Shown here one piece after another: positions 9,387-18,004 of a stretch of DNA of 64,000 bases. The notes beneath the pieces are model-generated. The model ran no database searches. It was given only the letters and a program-made list of their open reading frames with translations, and had not been told where the DNA came from. This stretch comes from Enterocloster lavalensis (lineage in GTDB: Bacteria > Bacillota > Clostridia > Lachnospirales > Lachnospiraceae), in NCBI RefSeq assembly GCF_902364025.1, contig NZ_CABJCG010000022.1:39532-103531 (forward strand), read 5' to 3'. Both the position numbers and the translations under genes were made by a program. Position 1 is the stretch's first letter; every line of letters begins with the position of its first letter.

Positions 9387-10067
9387 TTGGAGATATTGCG
9401 GTGCGAGGGTGTGACTAAGGTGTACGGCAGAGGTGCAAATCAGGTGAAAGCGCTGGACGGCGTCAGCCTGTCCATTGAAAAAGGGGAGTTTGTGGCGGTA
9501 GTGGGAGCTTCCGGTTCCGGCAAATCCACCCTGCTCCATCTGATGGGCGGTGTGGACCAGCCCACAGAGGGACGGGTTTTCGTGGAGGATGAGGACATTT
9601 CCACCCTGAATCCGGTGAAGGCGGCGGTATTCAGGCGCAGGAAGGTAGGGCTGATCTACCAGTTCTACAATCTGATTCCCACTTTGAGTGTGGAGCAGAA
9701 TATCAAGCTGCCCATGCTGCTGGACAAGCGCAGGCCGGATGAGGTGTATTTCCGGGGGCTCGTGGCTGGCCTGGGGTTGGAGGACAAGCTGAAGGCCCTG
9801 CCCGGCGCGCTCTCCGGCGGGCAGCAGCAGCGGACTGCAATCGCCCGTTCTCTCCTGTACCGCCCGGCCGTGGTTCTGGCGGATGAACCCACCGGAAATC
9901 TGGACCGGCAGAATTCCCGGCAGATTGTGGAACTGCTGAAGGGGTCCAACCGGGACCTGGGCCAGACCATTGTGATAATTACCCACGATGAGCGGATTGC
10001 CCTGGAGGCGGACCGCGTGGTACAAATCGAGGACGGCCGCATCGTGTCGGACCGCCGCACGGTCTAG
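9387..10067 (+). CDS. ABC transporter ATP-binding protein (MacB/LolD/BceA type)
   Basis: ATPase of 226 residues that powers the adjacent FtsX-type permease. Walker A is GASGSGKST (40-48), the signature is LSGGQQQR, Walker B is VVLADEPTG, and the H loop is ITHDE. The start is a TTG at 9387 after GAAGGAGGAA; the ATG at 9382 is in another frame. The permease begins ten bases after its stop. Together with the regulator and kinase upstream it forms a four-gene module typical of peptide sensing and resistance, although the substrate is not shown by sequence. Confidence 0.92.
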   Translation: MEILRCEGVTKVYGRGANQVKALDGVSLSIEKGEFVAVVGASGSGKSTLLHLMGGVDQPTEGRVFVEDEDISTLNPVKAAVFRRRKVGLIYQFYNLIPTLSVEQNIKLPMLLDKRRPDEVYFRGLVAGLGLEDKLKALPGALSGGQQQRTAIARSLLYRPAVVLADEPTGNLDRQNSRQIVELLKGSNRDLGQTIVIITHDERIALEADRVVQIEDGRIVSDRRTV

Positions 10068-10077
10068 GGGGTGCGCT

Positions 10078-12435
10078 ATGTGGAGACTATTTTCACTGGA
10101 CTATATCAGGCGCAACCGGGCCGCATGTATTTCCATCGCGGTGACGGCGCTGATCGCCTCGTTCCTGATCTCGACAATCAGCGGGATCTTTTACAATATG
10201 TGGGAGGACGAGAACCGTCTGATCGCCGCGAAGGAAGGGGATTGGCAGGGACGGCTGCGGGGGGATCTGAATGCGGAGGCCCTGGCAGTGGCGGAAAGCT
10301 TTGACAATGTGAGCCGGGCGGAGTTGGCGGCGGACCAGGAGAGCGGGGAAATGGTCCTCTCCCTCTGGTTTGAAAATCCCCGGAGCGTTTACCGGGACAC
10401 GGAGCAGCTGGCCCGGCTGATCGGCGGGAACGGGGAAGATGGTGGAGTGAGCACCCAGTATCACCACAAGCTGTTGAACCAGTATTTGATCTTCTCGCCG
10501 GAGGAGAAGGAGAATCCGCCCCAGCTTCTGTTTCTTTATCTGGGCTTCCTGACCGTGGTGTGTATTTCTCTTGCCATGATGATTCACAGCGCGTTTGCGG
10601 TTACCATGGAGAGCAGGATGCAGCAGCTGGGAATGATGAAGAGCGTGGGCGCTGCCCCGGCTCAGATCAGGACCGTGCTGCTCCAGGAAGCTATGGCCCT
10701 GTGCCTGTTTCCTGTTTTGGCGGGAATCCCCCTTGGGGCGGGCAGCTGCTATTGGTTTATGAGAATGGCCGGCAGCCTGGCGGAGAACCTGGGAGTCAGC
10801 CGCGCCGTGGGGGCGGTATTTTATTTTCCGGCTCCGGTGGCCTTTTTGTCCCTTGCGGTCTGCCTGTCCACTGTGTGGATATCGGCCTGGCTGCCCGCCG
10901 GACGGCTGGCGGGGCTGACTCCCCTGGAAGCGGTGAGGGGAGGCCGGGAAGCCGCGCCCGTGAAAATGAGGCGGTTCCGCCTGATTGCGGGAATGTTCGG
11001 CATCGAGGGGGAGCTGGCCCGAAAATCTCTCTACGCCAGGAGACGGGCTTTTCGGACAGCGGGCATCTCGCTGACACTGGCTTGCTTTGTGTTCAGCGCA
11101 TTTTTGAATTTTGAGGTGGTTTCCTATCTTCACACCTACCACACGTTTTTTGAGCGGTATCAGGATACCTGGGATTTGCTGCTCACCCTGGACAAAAGGA
11201 CGGAGCGGGAGGGGATGGCAGGGCACGGACTGCTGGAAGCGCTGCGGGGACTGGATGGGGTTGAGAGCTGCGCGGAGTACCGGAAGTATCAGGCCCGCGT
11301 CCGGCTTCCGGCGGACATGGTGAGCCAGGAGCTTGAGGCGCTGGGGGGACCACTGGGGCTTACGGACACGGGGATTGTGAGAGATGGTCGGGATTATCTG
11401 GCGCAGGCTCCGCTGGTGGTTCTGGACGATGTGAGTTTTCGGGAATATTGCCGGGAGTCGGGGATGGAGTTGGAGCCGTGGACCGGGCCGGAAGCGGGGG
11501 TGAAGTTGGAGCAGGGAGATGATCTGTCCACCGGCGGAACCGGGATTCCGGTCGTGGCGGTGAACCGTATCTGGGATAATCTCAACAGCCGCTATAAGAA
11601 CCGGCAGTATGTTCCGTATTTGAAGGCAGAGGACGGGCTGGAGCTGGAGCTTGCCCAAGTGACCGGAAGAGCGGCAGAGGCGGGAAATGCGGCCAAGACC
11701 GGAAGGGCGGCGGAGGATGAGTCCCCGGATCCAGCTCCTGCACAGGACCCTTTGAAAGCCCGGATTCTCGCCTACAGCGACCTGCCGCCGGACTTGAGGG
11801 AGGAATACGAGGATTTTACCCTGGTGCTGGTGGCGCCGGAATCCGGTTTTCGGAACGCGGAGGCCGCGTTTGGGAAGGCGGACAGGCATTTTAACATACT
11901 GACGGACTCGGACGAGGCGATTGACGGAGTTCAGGCGCAGATTGAGGGGATGATGGGGAGCGCGCCCGGATGGGAGATGGAAAACCGGCTGAATGAGGAG
12001 GCGTTCAACGAGGCGGTCCGGACCGGTTACAAGCTGGTGATGGGAATTTTGTGCGGAACCCTGGCGCTTGTGGGCCTGTCCAACGTATTTGCCAACGCCC
12101 TGGGCAGCATAAGCCAGCGCAAGCGGGAATTTGCCCGCTACCTGTCCGTGGGTATGACGCCGGGAAGCGTACGAAAAGTGCTGGCGCTGGAGGCATTTTA
12201 CGTGTGCGCCAAGCCGGTGGCCGTCAGCCTGCTGCTCAATATTCCCTTTGTGGCCTACTGCCTCCGGGCAAGCCTGCTCATGCCCGGGGAATACCTGGCG
12301 AATCTGCCGGTTCTGCCCATTGGCATATTTGTGCTGTCCATTTTCCTGGCGGTGGGAACCGCGTACTGGATCGGAGGCAGGCGGATTCTGAGAGGGGATC
12401 TGGTCGGGATGTTGAGAGATGGGACGCAGATTTGA
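10078..12435 (+). CDS. FtsX-family ABC transporter permease
   Basis: About 785 residues. One membrane helix near the N-terminus (about 17-37), then a first FtsX core with three helices around residues 150-290, a helix near 345, a large extracellular segment of roughly 250 residues, and a second FtsX core near the C-terminus (three helices from about 645). This is the double-FtsX layout of BceB-like permeases, partners of MacB-type ATPases. The ATG at 10078 is used, with GGGGG just upstream; a longer frame inside the ATPase gene is rejected because its first 30 residues are an out-of-frame reading of that gene. A tandem-like stretch EAGNAAKTGRAAEDE near 560 is low complexity. Confidence 0.88.
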   Translation: MWRLFSLDYIRRNRAACISIAVTALIASFLISTISGIFYNMWEDENRLIAAKEGDWQGRLRGDLNAEALAVAESFDNVSRAELAADQESGEMVLSLWFENPRSVYRDTEQLARLIGGNGEDGGVSTQYHHKLLNQYLIFSPEEKENPPQLLFLYLGFLTVVCISLAMMIHSAFAVTMESRMQQLGMMKSVGAAPAQIRTVLLQEAMALCLFPVLAGIPLGAGSCYWFMRMAGSLAENLGVSRAVGAVFYFPAPVAFLSLAVCLSTVWISAWLPAGRLAGLTPLEAVRGGREAAPVKMRRFRLIAGMFGIEGELARKSLYARRRAFRTAGISLTLACFVFSAFLNFEVVSYLHTYHTFFERYQDTWDLLLTLDKRTEREGMAGHGLLEALRGLDGVESCAEYRKYQARVRLPADMVSQELEALGGPLGLTDTGIVRDGRDYLAQAPLVVLDDVSFREYCRESGMELEPWTGPEAGVKLEQGDDLSTGGTGIPVVAVNRIWDNLNSRYKNRQYVPYLKAEDGLELELAQVTGRAAEAGNAAKTGRAAEDESPDPAPAQDPLKARILAYSDLPPDLREEYEDFTLVLVAPESGFRNAEAAFGKADRHFNILTDSDEAIDGVQAQIEGMMGSAPGWEMENRLNEEAFNEAVRTGYKLVMGILCGTLALVGLSNVFANALGSISQRKREFARYLSVGMTPGSVRKVLALEAFYVCAKPVAVSLLLNIPFVAYCLRASLLMPGEYLANLPVLPIGIFVLSIFLAVGTAYWIGGRRILRGDLVGMLRDGTQI

Positions 12436-12510
12436 TATAAGGATGTGAAAGCGCGCGGAACTCTGGCCCTGCGCCGGAGAGCAGCTGGAAAATGAACGTA
12501 AATGCAATTA

Positions 12511-12540
12511 CGGACCGCCGGTAATCATTCCGGCGGTCCG
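12511..12540. terminator. Hairpin between convergent genes, likely two-way terminator
   Basis: CGGACCGCCGG and CCGGCGGTCCG pair perfectly over 11 bp with an eight-base loop. Weakly T-rich sequence follows on the plus strand, and TAATTGCATT follows on the minus strand. It separates the FtsX permease gene from the convergent kinase gene. Confidence 0.7.
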
Positions 12541-12582
12541 TGATTGTTCTGTCTAATGAAATATGGCGCGGGCTGCCTCTCT

Positions 12583-13899
12583 TCACCCCCTGCCCGGCAA
12601 ATACACCAGAAACCGCGCCCCGCCCCCCTCGGCGTCCTCCAGCCCGATGGTCCCCCCGTGTAACTGCACCAGCTCTTTAGCCACGGACAGGCCCAGGCCG
12701 TAGTGTTGGCGGTCGGTGCGGGAGCCGTCGGCCCGGTAGAAGCGGTCGAACACATGCTTTTTGTCCGCGTCCGGTATGCCGCAGCCCTGGTCGGAAACGG
12801 CAAAGGCCACCCCTGCCTTTTTGTGCCCCCGGGCTTCGCGGCGGCAGGCGGACAGCGTCACCTGTTTTCCGGCGGGGGTGTAGGTCAGGGCGTTGTCCAG
12901 CAGGATGGAGAGCACCTGTTCCAGCCGCTGGCCGTCCCCGGTGATGTGGGGCAGGGGTTCCTCCGGCAGCTCCAGGCACAGGCGGATGTTTCGCTCATGG
13001 GCCAGCGGTTCAAACCGCTCGTACACGCCGATCAGCAGGGTGTCCGCGTCTAAGTCCTCTCTGCGGATGGTCCAGGTTTTGGCGTCCGCGGAGGCCAGAA
13101 GCAGCAGGTCGCTGACCAGGCCGGACAAGCGCAGGCATTCCCGGTCGATGTTGGCCAGAAACTGGTCCTGCTTTTCCGGGGCGGCGGTCACCGCGGACAG
13201 GCTGGAGCGGATGACGGACAGGGGGGAGCGCAGCTCGTGGGAGGCCGCGGCGATAAATTCGTTCTGTTTTTTCCGGCTCTCCTCGATGGGCTTTAGAGAG
13301 CGCCCCACCAGCACCCGGCACACCAGGTAGAGAGCGGCGATTCCCACCACGTCCATAAACAGGAACAGGAAACGCTGCCGGTAAATCCCCGCGTCCGCCG
13401 GGTTCTGCCAGGCCAGCAGGGTCAGGCTCTGATAACCCTTGGCTGTGGGAATCACCAGCACGGAGCCGAAATAGGCGTCCTGGTTTGGGCCGTTTAAGGT
13501 GAAGATGGAGGTGCGCGACAGGGAGGAGGAGACGGGCCGCATATCGATGCGCACCTTCTCCTCCTCCGCTGTTTTTATGGCCTGGGCGATCAGCTCCTCG
13601 CGGGCGGTGGGCGGCGTCCAGGCGCCCCTGTAGAGCAGAGGCCGCCCGTTGTCCTCGATGTGGATGATCAGCTTGCCCGCGCTTTCCATCCGGGCCAGCC
13701 AGGTGCAGTCGATGGTGCCGCCGGACTGGAGCCGGGAGGTGATGGTGAGCAATGTATTCTGAAAATTTTCCAGATTCTTTTTCTGAAATTCCCGGGTACC
13801 CACAGCCAGCACCCCCAGGATCACGGCGGTGAGAATCAGGCCGGTGGTCACGGTGTAGAGGGCGGTCAGCCGTCTATGAAGCTGTTTGATTTCATTCAT
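12583..13899 (-). CDS. Sensor histidine kinase
   Basis: About 438 residues. An N-terminal membrane helix (about 15-37), an extracellular domain, a second helix (about 175-195), then SHELRSPLSVIRSS with the phospho-acceptor His, an N box (LLDNALTY), DQGCGIPD, FDRFYRADGS and GLGLSVAK. The ATG at 13899 is chosen because GGAGGG lies six bases upstream; an extension of 20 residues lacks a site. It follows its response regulator gene after a gap of about 137 bases that contains a dispersed repeat. Divergent to the 14.9 kb operon, so the pair probably controls that operon. Confidence 0.9.
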   Translation of the reverse strand: MNEIKQLHRRLTALYTVTTGLILTAVILGVLAVGTREFQKKNLENFQNTLLTITSRLQSGGTIDCTWLARMESAGKLIIHIEDNGRPLLYRGAWTPPTAREELIAQAIKTAEEEKVRIDMRPVSSSLSRTSIFTLNGPNQDAYFGSVLVIPTAKGYQSLTLLAWQNPADAGIYRQRFLFLFMDVVGIAALYLVCRVLVGRSLKPIEESRKKQNEFIAAASHELRSPLSVIRSSLSAVTAAPEKQDQFLANIDRECLRLSGLVSDLLLLASADAKTWTIRREDLDADTLLIGVYERFEPLAHERNIRLCLELPEEPLPHITGDGQRLEQVLSILLDNALTYTPAGKQVTLSACRREARGHKKAGVAFAVSDQGCGIPDADKKHVFDRFYRADGSRTDRQHYGLGLSVAKELVQLHGGTIGLEDAEGGGARFLVYLPGRG

Positions 13900-13990
13900 G
13901 GTAATCCCTCCAGGGCCGCGGCAAGTGCGTTTGCCGCGGTTGTTTTTTGTTGGCTTCAACGGGTCGTTTCTGTTGGCTGTGGGCGCTTAT

Positions 13991-14030
13991 CCGGATGTAG
14001 TGGGCTGCTGGGACAGCCTGCAGTCGATTG
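13991..14030 (+). repeat. Dispersed hairpin repeat, family R2, copy 1
   Basis: Forty-base element between the response regulator and its kinase. It shares the layout GATGTAGTGGGC, hairpin, CGATTG with copies at 45576, 47229, 49875 and 63827. The outer stem is CTGC/GCAG here but CCGC/GCGG in the 49875 and 63827 copies, a compensatory change. Confidence 0.7.
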
Positions 14031-14036
14031 CGCGGC

Positions 14037-14717
14037 TCACGGCTGCCGTTCTTTCAACTGGTATCCGGTTCCGTGAATGGTGACAATCTGCGCCGAAGCG
14101 CCCACGGACCGCAGCCTGCGCCTCAGAAAATAGATATAGTTGTCCAGATTTCCGTCCTCCACCTCGGCGTCCACGCCCCATATGTAGGTGAGAATTATTT
14201 CACGGGGAAGAATCTGACCAGCACCCCGGATCAGATATTCCATGAGGGCGGTTTCCCGCTTGCTGAGCCGCACGGTGCCTCCGGGGCCGGACAGCTCCCG
14301 CCTGTCCGCGTCCAGGCGGATGTCGGCAAAGCATTTTTCCGCTCCGGCGTGGAAATTCCCCGGCCGGCGGGTGACCGCCCGGATGCGGGCCAGCAGCTCG
14401 CCCACGGCGTACGGCTTCACCAGATAGTCGTCCGCCCCGGCGTCCAGCCCGTCGATGCGGTCGTTGACTCCGTCCAGGGCGGTGGTGATGATCACCGGCG
14501 TAGCGATCTGTTTTCTGCGCAGGCCCTGTAAAATGGTCAGGCCGTCCACCTGGGGCAGCATCCGGTCCAGAACAATCACGTCGTAGGGGTATTGATTGGC
14601 GTAAAAAAGGGCGTCCTGCCCCTGATAGCACACGTCGGTCTCATAACCCGCGCGCTCCAACTGTAATTTGACCGTATTACAGAGGTCGCGGTCGTCCTCC
14701 ACCAGCAGTATTTTCAT
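14037..14717 (-). CDS. OmpR-family response regulator
   Basis: 226 residues: receiver domain (VEDDRDL, VIVLDRMLPQVDG with the phospho-acceptor Asp, VKPYAVGEL with the conserved Lys) and a winged-helix domain (LSKRETALMEYLI, ending HGTGYQLKERQP). It is the first gene of a two-gene minus-strand unit with the kinase at 12583. It is divergent from the lipoprotein/permease operon that starts at 14923; the shared intergenic region carries a hairpin repeat and a long inverted repeat at the likely promoter, so this regulator is the obvious candidate to control the operon. Confidence 0.92.
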   Translation of the reverse strand: MKILLVEDDRDLCNTVKLQLERAGYETDVCYQGQDALFYANQYPYDVIVLDRMLPQVDGLTILQGLRRKQIATPVIITTALDGVNDRIDGLDAGADDYLVKPYAVGELLARIRAVTRRPGNFHAGAEKCFADIRLDADRRELSGPGGTVRLSKRETALMEYLIRGAGQILPREIILTYIWGVDAEVEDGNLDNYIYFLRRRLRSVGASAQIVTIHGTGYQLKERQP

Positions 14718-14746
14718 AGGTTTTTTCCTTTTCTGAATCAGTCATG

Positions 14747-14814
14747 TTTCCTTAATTATACCTTGTCGGCAGCCGGAGGGCTGTCGATAAGAGATGCGTT
14801 TCCTTAAGTATACC
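14747..14814. repeat. Dispersed palindromic repeat, family R1, single unit
   Basis: One stem-loop (TCGGCAGCC, loop GGAG, GGCTGTCGA) flanked on both sides by TTTCCTTAA-TATACC. The same element occurs as two tandem units at 60695. Stem bases differ between the loci but keep pairing, so the hairpin is conserved. It sits about 30 bases upstream of a response regulator gene, as does the other copy. Confidence 0.8.
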
Positions 14815-14820
14815 AGACAA

Positions 14821-14887
14821 ATCTCTAAAAAACCTAAAAGAAATATTTCCATATTTCCAGTTTTTTTAGAGATTGCCCTGTTATGAT
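14821..14887 (+). promoter_or_regulatory. Inverted repeat and -10 element before the SBP operon
   Basis: ATCTCTAAAAAA at 14821-14832 and TTTTTTAGAGAT at 14862-14873 form a perfect 12-base inverted repeat with a 29-base gap. TATGAT at 14882-14887 is a good -10, while the -35 position has no consensus and is covered by the right arm. This layout suits an activator- or repressor-controlled promoter. The regulator is inferred. Confidence 0.5.
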
Positions 14888-14922
14888 GGAGGTATACGAA
14901 ATGACAGAAAAGGGAGTGGACA

Positions 14923-17181
14923 ATGATGAAAAAACGATGGATGTGCGCGCTGCTGGCTGCTGGTATGCTGGCCAGTGTCCTGTCCGGCTGCGGGCAGTCG
15001 TCCTTTACGGAGACGAAAGGAACCGCCGATGCCGGAACGAAACCCCAGGCCCAGGAGGGGGATTCGGTGCCGATGGGCCGCTACGTGGAGGGGGAGATCG
15101 AGCTTCCCGGGGAGAGCCGGGAGGATATTTCCGATATCATTCAGAATGAGAACGGCGCATTGGAGCTGTACACGGAAAAAGACGACGAGATCCGCCGCTA
15201 CACCTTTGACGGCCAGGAGTGGAGGCGGGAGGAGAAGAGCCTGATGGAGGGCCTGGAGATTCCCTATAACGTTCATGTGATTCTGGGCGGGGACGGCAGC
15301 CGCTACGCCCTGTACCCGCTGTCCAATGGTTACCGGTTCCGTCTGATGAAACTGGCGGAGGACGGGGAGCACCAGGAGATTTTGGAGGAGCTCCTCTCTG
15401 AGAAGCGGGATAATGGCTCCTACAAGCATTACCCGGACTTCGCAGGGATAACTCCCGAGGGGAATATCCTTCTGTCCCTGCGGGACATGACGAGAGTCTA
15501 CACCCCTGAGGGAGAGCTTGTGATGGAGGTGCCTCAGACCAGCTGCTCCTCGGACTGGAAAACCGCCTCCTACTTAAAAGGGAACGAGTATCTGACCATC
15601 GGGGAAAACGGCTACATCCGATACGACGTGTCCGAGACTAAGGGGCAGATGATGGAGGAGATCGCCTACCAGCAGGGGAATTCCGATCAGTATGCGGCCG
15701 TGACGCCGGACAGGGAAGGCGGCTTTTTTATGGCCAACCCGAAAGGCATTCACCACATCGGCCAGGGCGGAAGCATCTGGGAGACGGTCGTGGACGGGGA
15801 GTTAAACTCGTTGAGCCAGCCCAGCGCCTATATCATCAAGCTGTTCGTGGGAGCGGAGGACGATTTTTACGTGTGGATCAACAGTGCGGGAACCGACATG
15901 ATCAAGCATTACACCTATGACCCGGAGATTCCATCCGTGCCGGGAAAAACCCTGACCGTGTACGGCCTGGACCTGGGCTCGGCGGAGACGGTGCGCCAGG
16001 CTGCGTCCATGTTCCAGCTGGCCCACCCCGACGTGCGGGTGGAGCTGATCGACGGCCAGACAGAAGCGGGGAGCACCACGGTTTCAGATACCATCCGGGC
16101 GCTGAATACGGAGCTGCTGAGCGGAAACGGGGCCGACGTGCTGGTGCTGGACGGACTGCCGGCGGACGCCTATATAGAGAAAGGCGTGCTCCTGGACCTG
16201 CGGGAAGCGTTAAAGCCCATGCTGGAAGCAGAAGAGTTTGGGGAAAATATCACAGGCCCCTTTACGGCGGCGGACGGAGGTATTTACCGGATTCCGTCCA
16301 GGATGACCCTGATGACCGTATACGGCGACCCGGAGGCCCTGGCGAGCCTTAAAACCATGGAGGATGCCAGGAGATACCAGAGCGATCCCTCCCATTTGCC
16401 CCTGCGGCCCAGGACGACCTATGAGAATCTGCTGCGCCACATATTCATGTTGTACAGCCGGGAGATCGTGGACAGCGAGAGCGGGATGCTGAAACCCGGA
16501 AAGATCGCGGAGCTGCTGGAGACGGTAAAGGTGTTGGGCGAGGCCAACGATTCCAGAGCGTCCTTTGACGAGTCTGAAGAGGGTGAGATCCGGTTTTACT
16601 ATAACACGTCCCTGAAGTCCCAGAGTCTGCCGGGGGACGAATCCATAGAATTGCAGCGGGGCGATATCTGCGCGGCCATAGAGTCGGTGGATGGAATGTA
16701 CAGCCTGATGCTGCCCCTGGCGGTGGCCGGGCAGCTGGGCTACCAGATGGAAGGGTATAACGCCTGCTACATGCCGTCGCAGATGCTGGGAATCAACCGC
16801 TCCGGTGGACAGATCGGGCTGGCGGAGGAGTTCGTCCGGTTTGTGCTGGGAGAGCAGGTGCAGGACAGCGACCTGATGGACGGTCTGCCGGTGAACAAGA
16901 AGGTTGCGGCCCACTGGGCCAGCGAGGACTGGGGAAACCCGGAGCTTTCGATCGCGGTCAGCGGCGGGGACGGTTACAGCCTGGCGGGAACGTTCCCGAC
17001 GGTGGAGCAGCGGAGCCGTATCTTCGCGCTGGCGGAGGCCGCCGACCAGCCCATTCTGGCAGACCAGGTGCTGCTGGACATCATTATGGCGGAAACGAAG
17101 GGATATTTTGATGGAACCTTGTCTTTGGAGCAGGCGGCGCAGAACGCAGAGAGCAAAGCGAACCTTTACTTCGCAGAATAG
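14923..17181 (+). CDS. Two-domain lipoprotein with C-terminal extracellular solute-binding domain
   Basis: 752 residues. A lipoprotein signal peptide ends at Cys23 (VLSGCG). Residues about 60-340 are beta-rich repeats that read like a propeller (runs such as GNILLSLRD, DREGGFFMAN). From about 345 on the chain resembles sugar-type solute-binding proteins (family 1), with HPDVRVELIDG, a GADVLVLDG segment and a Pro/Trp-rich C-terminal lobe. It is the first gene of an operon with two binding-protein-dependent permeases, which fits a solute-uptake role at the outer face of the membrane. The propeller-like front half is unusual for such proteins; its ligand is unknown. ATG at 14923 follows GGGAG by seven bases. 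Confidence 0.75.
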   Translation: MMKKRWMCALLAAGMLASVLSGCGQSSFTETKGTADAGTKPQAQEGDSVPMGRYVEGEIELPGESREDISDIIQNENGALELYTEKDDEIRRYTFDGQEWRREEKSLMEGLEIPYNVHVILGGDGSRYALYPLSNGYRFRLMKLAEDGEHQEILEELLSEKRDNGSYKHYPDFAGITPEGNILLSLRDMTRVYTPEGELVMEVPQTSCSSDWKTASYLKGNEYLTIGENGYIRYDVSETKGQMMEEIAYQQGNSDQYAAVTPDREGGFFMANPKGIHHIGQGGSIWETVVDGELNSLSQPSAYIIKLFVGAEDDFYVWINSAGTDMIKHYTYDPEIPSVPGKTLTVYGLDLGSAETVRQAASMFQLAHPDVRVELIDGQTEAGSTTVSDTIRALNTELLSGNGADVLVLDGLPADAYIEKGVLLDLREALKPMLEAEEFGENITGPFTAADGGIYRIPSRMTLMTVYGDPEALASLKTMEDARRYQSDPSHLPLRPRTTYENLLRHIFMLYSREIVDSESGMLKPGKIAELLETVKVLGEANDSRASFDESEEGEIRFYYNTSLKSQSLPGDESIELQRGDICAAIESVDGMYSLMLPLAVAGQLGYQMEGYNACYMPSQMLGINRSGGQIGLAEEFVRFVLGEQVQDSDLMDGLPVNKKVAAHWASEDWGNPELSIAVSGGDGYSLAGTFPTVEQRSRIFALAEAADQPILADQVLLDIIMAETKGYFDGTLSLEQAAQNAESKANLYFAE

Positions 17182-18004
17182 GGCGGCTTTCCTGTTTCTG
17201 GCCCCCAGCGCGGCCGGGACCGTGGTGTTTACGCTGATCCCCTTCGGGGCCGTGATCGCGGAGGCGTTTACCGGGATGGCGGACGGAACCTTTGCGGGAT
17301 TGGAAAATTTTATCCTGGTGGTCCACAACGCCGCCTTCCGGCTGGCGGCGAAGAATACCCTGCGTTTTATGGCGGTCTGCATCCCCCTTCTGATGGCCGT
17401 GTCACTGTGGACCGCGGTGCTGGTGAAGGCCGCGGCGGACCGCTCCGGGGTGTTCAAGACCACGATGCTTCTGCCCATGGCGGTGCCGGTGGCCTCGGTG
17501 GTCTGTCTCTGGAAGGTGGTGTTTCATCCCCAGGGGCTGTTAAACCAGCTTCTGGGGAACACAGGCGGCGCGGGCATCGATTTCATGCGGCAGAAAAGCG
17601 CGTTCCTGGTGTTGGTATTTACTTATATCTGGAAAAATAATGGCTACGACATGGTGTTGTGGCTGGCCGGTCTGGACGGAATCTCAGGGGAACTTTACGA
17701 GGCGGCCCAGGTGGACGGAGCCGGGCCCTGGCAGAAATTCCGCTACATCACGGCGCCGGGGTTAAGGGGCACGGCTTCCCTGGTGGCCCTGCTGTCGGTG
17801 ATCAACTCCTTCAAGGTGTTCCGGGAGGCGTACCTGATCGCTGGGGATTACCCCCACGACAGCATCTACATGCTCCAGCACCTGTTCAACAACTGGTTCG
17901 TCTCCCTGGATATCCAGAAAATGAGCGCGGCGTCGGTGCTGCTGGAGACGGCTGTGCTCTTCGGAGTTCTTCTGTGGAGGCAGAGGAGGGGCGGACATGA
18001 TTAA
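17111..18004 (+). CDS. Sugar-type ABC transporter permease
   Basis: About 297 residues with six or so membrane helices and the cytoplasmic EAA loop (EAAQVDGAGPWQKF), as in MalF/UgpA-type permeases. No ATG, GTG or TTG lies in frame after 17111 before the first helix, so I start at that ATG, preceded by GAAGGG; this makes it overlap the end of the SBP gene by 71 bases. The reading frame upstream of 17111 is a shadow of the SBP gene. It overlaps the next permease by eight bases. No ATPase gene is in the operon, so a shared ATPase encoded elsewhere is implied. Confidence 0.85.
   Translation: MEPCLWSRRRRTQRAKRTFTSQNRAAFLFLAPSAAGTVVFTLIPFGAVIAEAFTGMADGTFAGLENFILVVHNAAFRLAAKNTLRFMAVCIPLLMAVSLWTAVLVKAAADRSGVFKTTMLLPMAVPVASVVCLWKVVFHPQGLLNQLLGNTGGAGIDFMRQKSAFLVLVFTYIWKNNGYDMVLWLAGLDGISGELYEAAQVDGAGPWQKFRYITAPGLRGTASLVALLSVINSFKVFREAYLIAGDYPHDSIYMLQHLFNNWFVSLDIQKMSAASVLLETAVLFGVLLWRQRRGGHD

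Noticed and set aside
10093..12507. 804-codon open frame on the minus strand
   Set aside because: It lies entirely opposite the FtsX permease gene, has His/Pro/Gln-rich composition typical of antisense frames in GC-rich DNA, and no family motif.
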